From Coriolopsis trogii (taxonomy: Eukaryota; Basidiomycota; Agaricomycetes; Polyporales; Polyporaceae): a stretch of 64,000 nt of DNA. The notes under the pieces were generated by a model that saw only the letters and a list, made by a program, of their open reading frames with translations, did not search any database and had not been told where the DNA came from. The stretch spans positions 434,001-498,000 of the forward strand of contig JAHYIO010000028.1 of the NCBI GenBank assembly GCA_020543525.1. Reading direction: 5' to 3'. A program made the position numbers and the translations under genes. Within the stretch, counting starts at the first letter, position 1, and the number at the start of each line of letters is the position of its first letter. Positions 59,278 through 64,000 of this stretch are shown piece after piece.

Positions 59278-60531
59278 CTACAGCCATCCCCGCGCCTTGA
59301 AGTCCTCCAGCGTATCTCTCGTCACCGTATCGATGTCGCGGTACGTCATGCCGAGCACCCTGACGCCTTTGCTGTTATCGTATTGCAGGAGATGCTTCGC
59401 TTGTGACGGGTCATAGGAAGTGTTCCCCGCCGGAAGCTTGTCTGACCACTTGTGCGCAGCAGTCACTAGAAGGAGAACCGTGAGTCGAGGATGGCGTATG
59501 ACTGCGATTTGCACTGACCGAAGTCTTGGTATTTGAAAGGCCCTGCAGAGATGATGAAACGATTTCCGCCGGCCTCTGGCTTTAGGAGGGCAAGCGTGTG
59601 CGCCTGTGCTATATCGCGCACATCAACCCACATTGCACTGCAGCAGTCAAAGAGTCCGGTCAGCATGGAGCATCGAAATTCGAGGTCATCCGGCGCGAAC
59701 GTACCCCACATTTGCAAGAGCCTCGTTGCCTAGTCGGGCCTCGACCACGTTGAGGTACCAGTCGCGCACGGAGACGTTCAGGTTCTCCGGCTTGTCGACC
59801 TCATGCAGCACGGGCCCATACACATACGGTGGGTTGAGCACGACGAGGTCCCAGCTGACCGCTCCCTCCTTCCTCTTCTCCTCCCACCACTCCCACGCTG
59901 CGCGTTCCGCAAGCGTCTTGCTCGCGCGGTACTTGGAAATCGCCGCAGCCTCGCGCCCCTTCTCCTTCACCTCCGCGAGCGCCTGCTCGTTCCACGCGGA
60001 CTCGTCGAGCACGACCGGCGTGGTGACGTCGCGGAAGAGCGCGGCGGTGGATGAGAGGACGACGACGCGCTTCACGACGGCCCCATGCGTGTGTGCGGCT
60101 TTGAGGACGGCGAGCGTGCCGGCGACCGCGGGGCCAATGATCTCGTCCGGCTCGACGGCGTTCATGTGGAACGGGGACGCTGTGTGCGCGATGGCGTCTA
60201 CGTCCTGGACGTGCGACGCGAAGGCTTCTTCCTGTGTGTATACGCATGCGAATTAGCTTCGTGATCGTCATCGATCTCTAAGGCTTGCCTGGAGCCTCGA
60301 GAGAGCGGGACTGAAGAGGCGGGTGAGTACCTTGGTCATGTCGGGGACGATGACGACCTCGAACTTGTCCCCGTACGAAGCGAAGAGCTTGCGGAGGTGT
60401 CCTGCTTTGCTCTCCGAACGCACGGTGCCCCGAACGGAGAACCCAGCCTCGAGTAGAGATTTGACGACCCAGACGGCGATGTAGCCGTTTGCCCCGGTAA
60501 CGAGTATCTTGCCAGAAGTGATAGCGGGCAT
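59278..60531 (-). CDS. Dihydroflavonol-reductase-like dehydrogenase (extended SDR), copy 2
   Basis: Four exons. Start MPAITSGKILVTGANGYIAVW at 60531, then SVRGTVRS. Further motifs are VDAIAHTASPFHMN, VVVLSSTAALF with the catalytic Ser, SKYRASKTLAE with Tyr-x-x-x-Lys, NPPYVYGPVLHE, MWVDVRDIAQAHTLALL, PFKYQDF and the end VTRDTLEDFKARGW. It is a clear relative of the gene at 11692-13188. It has fewer introns and carries VYG in place of VFG in the conserved loop. The substrate is unknown; ketone or aldehyde reduction with NADPH is expected. Confidence 0.88.
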
Positions 60532-60584
60532 GTTGGGAGAGGCTATTGGCAGTGGCTAGGTCAAGTTCGGTCATGATAATCTAC

Positions 60585-60591
60585 CTTTATA
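60585..60591 (-). promoter_or_regulatory. TATA box of the second reductase gene
   Basis: Minus-strand TATAAAG 54 bp upstream of the ATG at 60531. Confidence 0.5.
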
Positions 60592-60924
60592 GGTCCGTCT
60601 GGATGATCACGCTTGTGGGGCATTCATTGTACGGTCGTCGTCGGTTCCGATGAGAAGAAGTATGCGCGGGTGAGTCAAGACTGCAATCTCTGCGAGGAAA
60701 AGCGCGTCTGCAGTACTGCTGAATAAGTTCAGAAGCTGGACGCTTTGTCACCAGCTGTTGCATGGCCCCGCTAGGAGCTCGGGAACCTGGGGCGTGTTCG
60801 GCACCGTCTAAACTGCCCACGTCTCGAAAGGAGTGTCGCCCCCTCTGTCAGCTCCTAACCTCTTCGTAGTTATAATTGTCAGACACACGAGTCATGGAGC
60901 AAAAGAGTTCAGTCTGCCCTATAC

Positions 60925-61004
60925 AGGCGCTACCAGGGCTCGAACCTGGGTTTTGGGAACATAGACATCAGAATCCCAAGTGATAACCACTACACTATAG
61001 CGCC
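60925..61004 (-). tRNA. tRNA-Gln (CTG) with an 8-nt intron
   Basis: The minus strand folds as a cloverleaf. The acceptor GGCGCTA pairs perfectly with TAGCGCC and is followed by T73. The D-arm region reads TAGTGTAGTGGTTATCAC, as in fungal Gln tRNAs. The anticodon stem TGGGA/TCCCA encloses TT-CTG-A, 8 extra bases, then T. The T arm is CCAGG-TTCGAGC-CCTGG. The extra bases are at the canonical intron position. Confidence 0.92.
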
Positions 61005-62089
61005 ATATAAAATTGGTTGACTGGCTGCTACCTGACAGCACCGTCTTACTGAAATGATATCCATTCTGCATCCAGTTGTTGGCATATATAAGAGAATGCT
61101 TCCATTGTACCCGCAGATGGTCGCAGAGCAATGAACGAAAGCTCCGGGTTCTCTCAGTTCCCGGTCAGCCGGCGCAGCCGCCGGAAGACAAGCGCCGACT
61201 GCGTGGGCAGACTGCTTTAACTGATCCGTGCCAGTAAGTACGTCTATTACGATACTTGACACTCGCAATGCATGGCGCAAAACGAGGATAGAGGCCAAAT
61301 GTACCGCGGTGCCTGGAGGGAATCGTCCATCAGCCACACGAGCGCCGGTGAAAGCTGAATACAGCGATATGGTGCCGGCGGGTACGTACTACGGTACTTA
61401 CCAGTCTTATGTCGGTCTGAGTATGCGAGGCGATGGATCCTGCATTTTGACCGAGACGTGTGGCTCCAACATCAATCACCCAGGCTCGCCAACAGGACCC
61501 GGTAGACAGTCAGAGAGGTGGGGTATGTTCACAGGCGAAGAACAGGCCGGAAGATGGGAGTGATAAGTCGTAAAAGATGTTCGCGAAGGGCAGGTGCATT
61601 GACATGTGTCCGGACACGAGCAGTACGAATGGCACGTTCCAGATCGGCGTGCCGTGCGAGGAAACGATCAAGGAGGAGCGCGCGGACTACTATCCAGTTG
61701 CAGATGGTGAGACTTGGACAATATCCGCCGTCGAGTGCAACGAGCAAGGCTGAAACATCGGAGACAAGCTCAGGTCGCGGATGGAGGGAGATGGTCGTAC
61801 GAGCGAGCGTCGCGGGGGCCAATGAGCGAGGCAGGAGGGGATATACTACTCGTGCGAAATTTGGGGGCTGTAATGGAGCGTGGCCTGCGTGCGGTCCAAT
61901 CTGGGCGGGATACTCGATCCATCATGTCCCCACTTCTAATTTTCTGAAAGTGAGGCGACCCAGAGTCCTCCTCCCGCTTAACCTTCTTCTCCCCTTATAT
62001 ACCGTTCCCGCTCGTCTTCACCACCCGCCCTTGCCTTCTCTTTCCTTCCCTCATCGTCCCCCTTCCGCCCGCCAGTAGATCCCCTCAAA
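61005..62089. other. Intergenic with unresolved short frames, promoter of ATP-citrate lyase
   Basis: A 58-codon plus-strand frame near 61581 (MFAKGRCIDMCPDTSSTNG ... VADGETWTISAVECNEQG) and a 97-codon minus-strand frame (61529-61822) overlap, and neither is supported by context. TATATA at about 61995, 95 bp before the ATG at 62090, is the likely promoter element of the next gene. Confidence 0.35.
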
Positions 62090-64000
62090 ATGTCCTCGAA
62101 AGGTACGCTTGCACAATGTTGGCACTGATCCGAGCATGTGCGCTAATATATGCGCGACCTAGCCATTCGTGAATACGACGCTAAGCTACTCCTCGCGTAC
62201 TGGCTCGAGCGTGCCCCCGCCGTCGATCCCTCTGCGCAGATTGCGACCAAGTTCGTCTACCCTTCCCCCAAGGTCGCGCAGATCTCCTGGGATCCCAGTA
62301 CTGGTGCCATCACTCCCGACACTCAGCTCCCGAGCTGGGTATTTACCACGAAGCTGGTCGCTAAGCCCGATCAGCTCATCAAGCGTCGTGGCAAGGCTGG
62401 CCTCCTCGCACTCAACAAGACTTGGGAGGAGGCGAAGGAGTGGGTTCAGCAGAGGGCAGGCAAGCCTCAAAAAGTGAGCGCGTCTTCCCCATCTTCTCTT
62501 TGGCGCCCCGTCCTATGGCCCCGTTCCAATCGATTGGGGTCGGGCATACTTCACCTTCATGATTCAATGCTCGTATCTCTGCACCCTTTCACGGCATATA
62601 CCGCGACGCGTCTTCACTCGCGTTTCCCGCGAGGCCGCTTAAGACGCGTTCATTGCCCCACGTGACGGTGACCTACCGCGTTCCTACTGCGTTCCGACCA
62701 CGCGGCGTTCGTATGCGAGAGTCGTTCACAGCTGTTAACATCGTACGCCTCTATCTAGGTTGAATCCGTGACTGGAACCCTCAACAACTTCATCGTTGAG
62801 CCATTCCTTCCTCACCCATCCGATGCCGAATACTACGTTTGCATCAACTCCGAGCGCGAGGGCGACTACATTCTCTTCACACATGAAGGTGGTGTCGACA
62901 TCGGTGATGTCGACGCAAAGGCTCTCAAGCTGAGCCTTCCTGTCAACGCCCCCTTCCCCTCTCGTCAAACTATCGCCGACACCCTCCTCCAGCACGTCCC
63001 AGCTGCCAAAAAGGAGACTCTCATCGACTTCCTTATCCGCCTCTACTCTGTATATGTTGACCTTCACTTCGCCTACCTTGAAATCAACCCCCTTGTGGTC
63101 CTCGATGGCGTCAACGGAGGCCCGCCTACCATCCACTACCTCGATATGGCTGCGAAGCTCGACCAGACTGCGGAGTCCATCTGTGGTCCCAAGTGGGCCA
63201 TCGCGCGCGACTTGTCTGTCTACGAGTCAGGTTCGCAAGCCACCACCACTAAGGGCAAGACTGTTTCCGCTGACCGCGGTCCCCCTATGGTATGTTCGAT
63301 GCGTTGGTTGTGATTGGCACATCTGACTATTGTGTATGACAGGTTTGGCCAGCCCCTTTCGGTCGTGACTTGACCAAGGAGGAAGCGTACATCCAGAAGC
63401 TTGACGCTTCCACTGGCGCATCGCTCAAGCTCACCGTCCTCAATGCCGAGGGCCGCATCTGGACGATGGTCGCCGGTGGTGGTGCGTCGGTCGTATACTC
63501 CGACGCCATCGCTGCGCATGGTTTCGCACACGAGCTTGCCAACTACGGCGAGTATTCCGGTGCACCCTCAGAGGGCCAGACCTATGAGTACGCGAAGACG
63601 ATCCGTGAGTTGTACAGCGATACCACACCACGGTACTACTTCTGACACATGCATAGTCGATCTCATGACTCGGGGTACTCCTCGTCCTGATGGCAAGATC
63701 CTCATTATCGGTGGTGGTATCGCCAACTTCACGAATGTCGCGGCCACTTTCAAGGGTATCATCCGTGCCCTGAAGGAGTACAAGGCGCCTCTCATCGCAC
63801 ACCAGGTCAAGATCTACGTCCGTCGTGGTGGTCCCAACTATCAGGAGGGTCTCAAGGCGATGCGCCTCCTTGGCGAGTCGCTCGGGGTCCCTATCAAGGT
63901 CTACGGGCCCGACACCCATATTACCGCCATCGTGCCACTCGCCCTCGGCGTCAAGGGCAAGCAGTCCAACCTCCACTCGATCGCAGCGACCCCTCTTAGC
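62090..64000 (+). CDS. ACL1: ATP-citrate lyase, 5' part (runs off the right edge)
   Basis: Exon 1 is 13 nt (MSSK) and splices to [19 protein letters not shown]. The second intron is long (about 285 bp, GTGAGC...CTATCTAG). The N-terminal ATP-grasp half shows [48 protein letters not shown] and [16 protein letters not shown]. The CoA/citrate-binding part begins [72 protein letters not shown] and [13 protein letters not shown]. The enzyme makes cytosolic acetyl-CoA from citrate for lipids and acetylation. Basidiomycetes usually carry one fused chain, unlike the split genes of ascomycetes; the C-terminal half lies outside the window. Confidence 0.95.

Overview
This 64 kb window looks like euchromatic genomic DNA from a basidiomycete fungus of the Agaricomycetes, probably a wood- or litter-associated species. 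The evidence is the coding density (about 22 confident protein genes), genes broken by many 45-70 bp GT-AG introns, tRNAs with tiny anticodon-loop introns, and mushroom-type families: DUF6533 membrane proteins, F-box proteins, a flavodoxin-like benzoquinone reductase, a membrane copper amine oxidase and a secreted sedolisin. No virus, transposon, rRNA or CRISPR array was seen. All gene models are hand-spliced from the sequence.

Layout. 1-5 kb: an unresolved left edge, then a minus-strand Par32/Amu1-like (DUF3602) protein with GRGGxGN repeats. 5-11 kb: two tandem DUF6533 genes, each about 17 exons including 10-nt and 20-nt micro-exons. 11-17 kb: a dihydroflavonol-reductase-like dehydrogenase, a microsomal 3-ketoacyl-CoA-reductase-like SDR and a tocopherol-cyclase-like protein. 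17-24 kb: a small Cys/His protein, cystathionine gamma-lyase, tRNA-His and a benzoquinone reductase. 25-30 kb: a broken F-box gene, a single-pass membrane protein and an intact F-box gene. 30-35 kb: COG7 and eIF3g sharing a 308-bp divergent promoter. 36-43 kb: two paralogous seven-helix membrane proteins flanking a gene for a protein made of RNA polymerase II CTD-like heptads. 43-53 kb: a prenylated ubiquitin-fold protein, glucose-6-phosphate isomerase and copper amine oxidase. 53-56 kb: two tandem genes combining an F-box-like helical start with a nucleotidyltransferase-like GS...DLDL motif. 57-61 kb: a secreted tripeptidyl-peptidase, a second reductase and tRNA-Gln. 62-64 kb: the 5' part of ATP-citrate lyase, running off the right edge.

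How it fits together. Housekeeping metabolism (PGI, ATP-citrate lyase, CYS3), translation (eIF3g, two tRNAs) and Golgi trafficking (COG7) alternate with lineage-specific duplicated families. The duplicated families account for most of the unexplained biology. The strongest candidates for something undescribed are the CTD-like heptad protein at 37966-39438 and the F-box-like/nucleotidyltransferase-like pair at 53100-56149.
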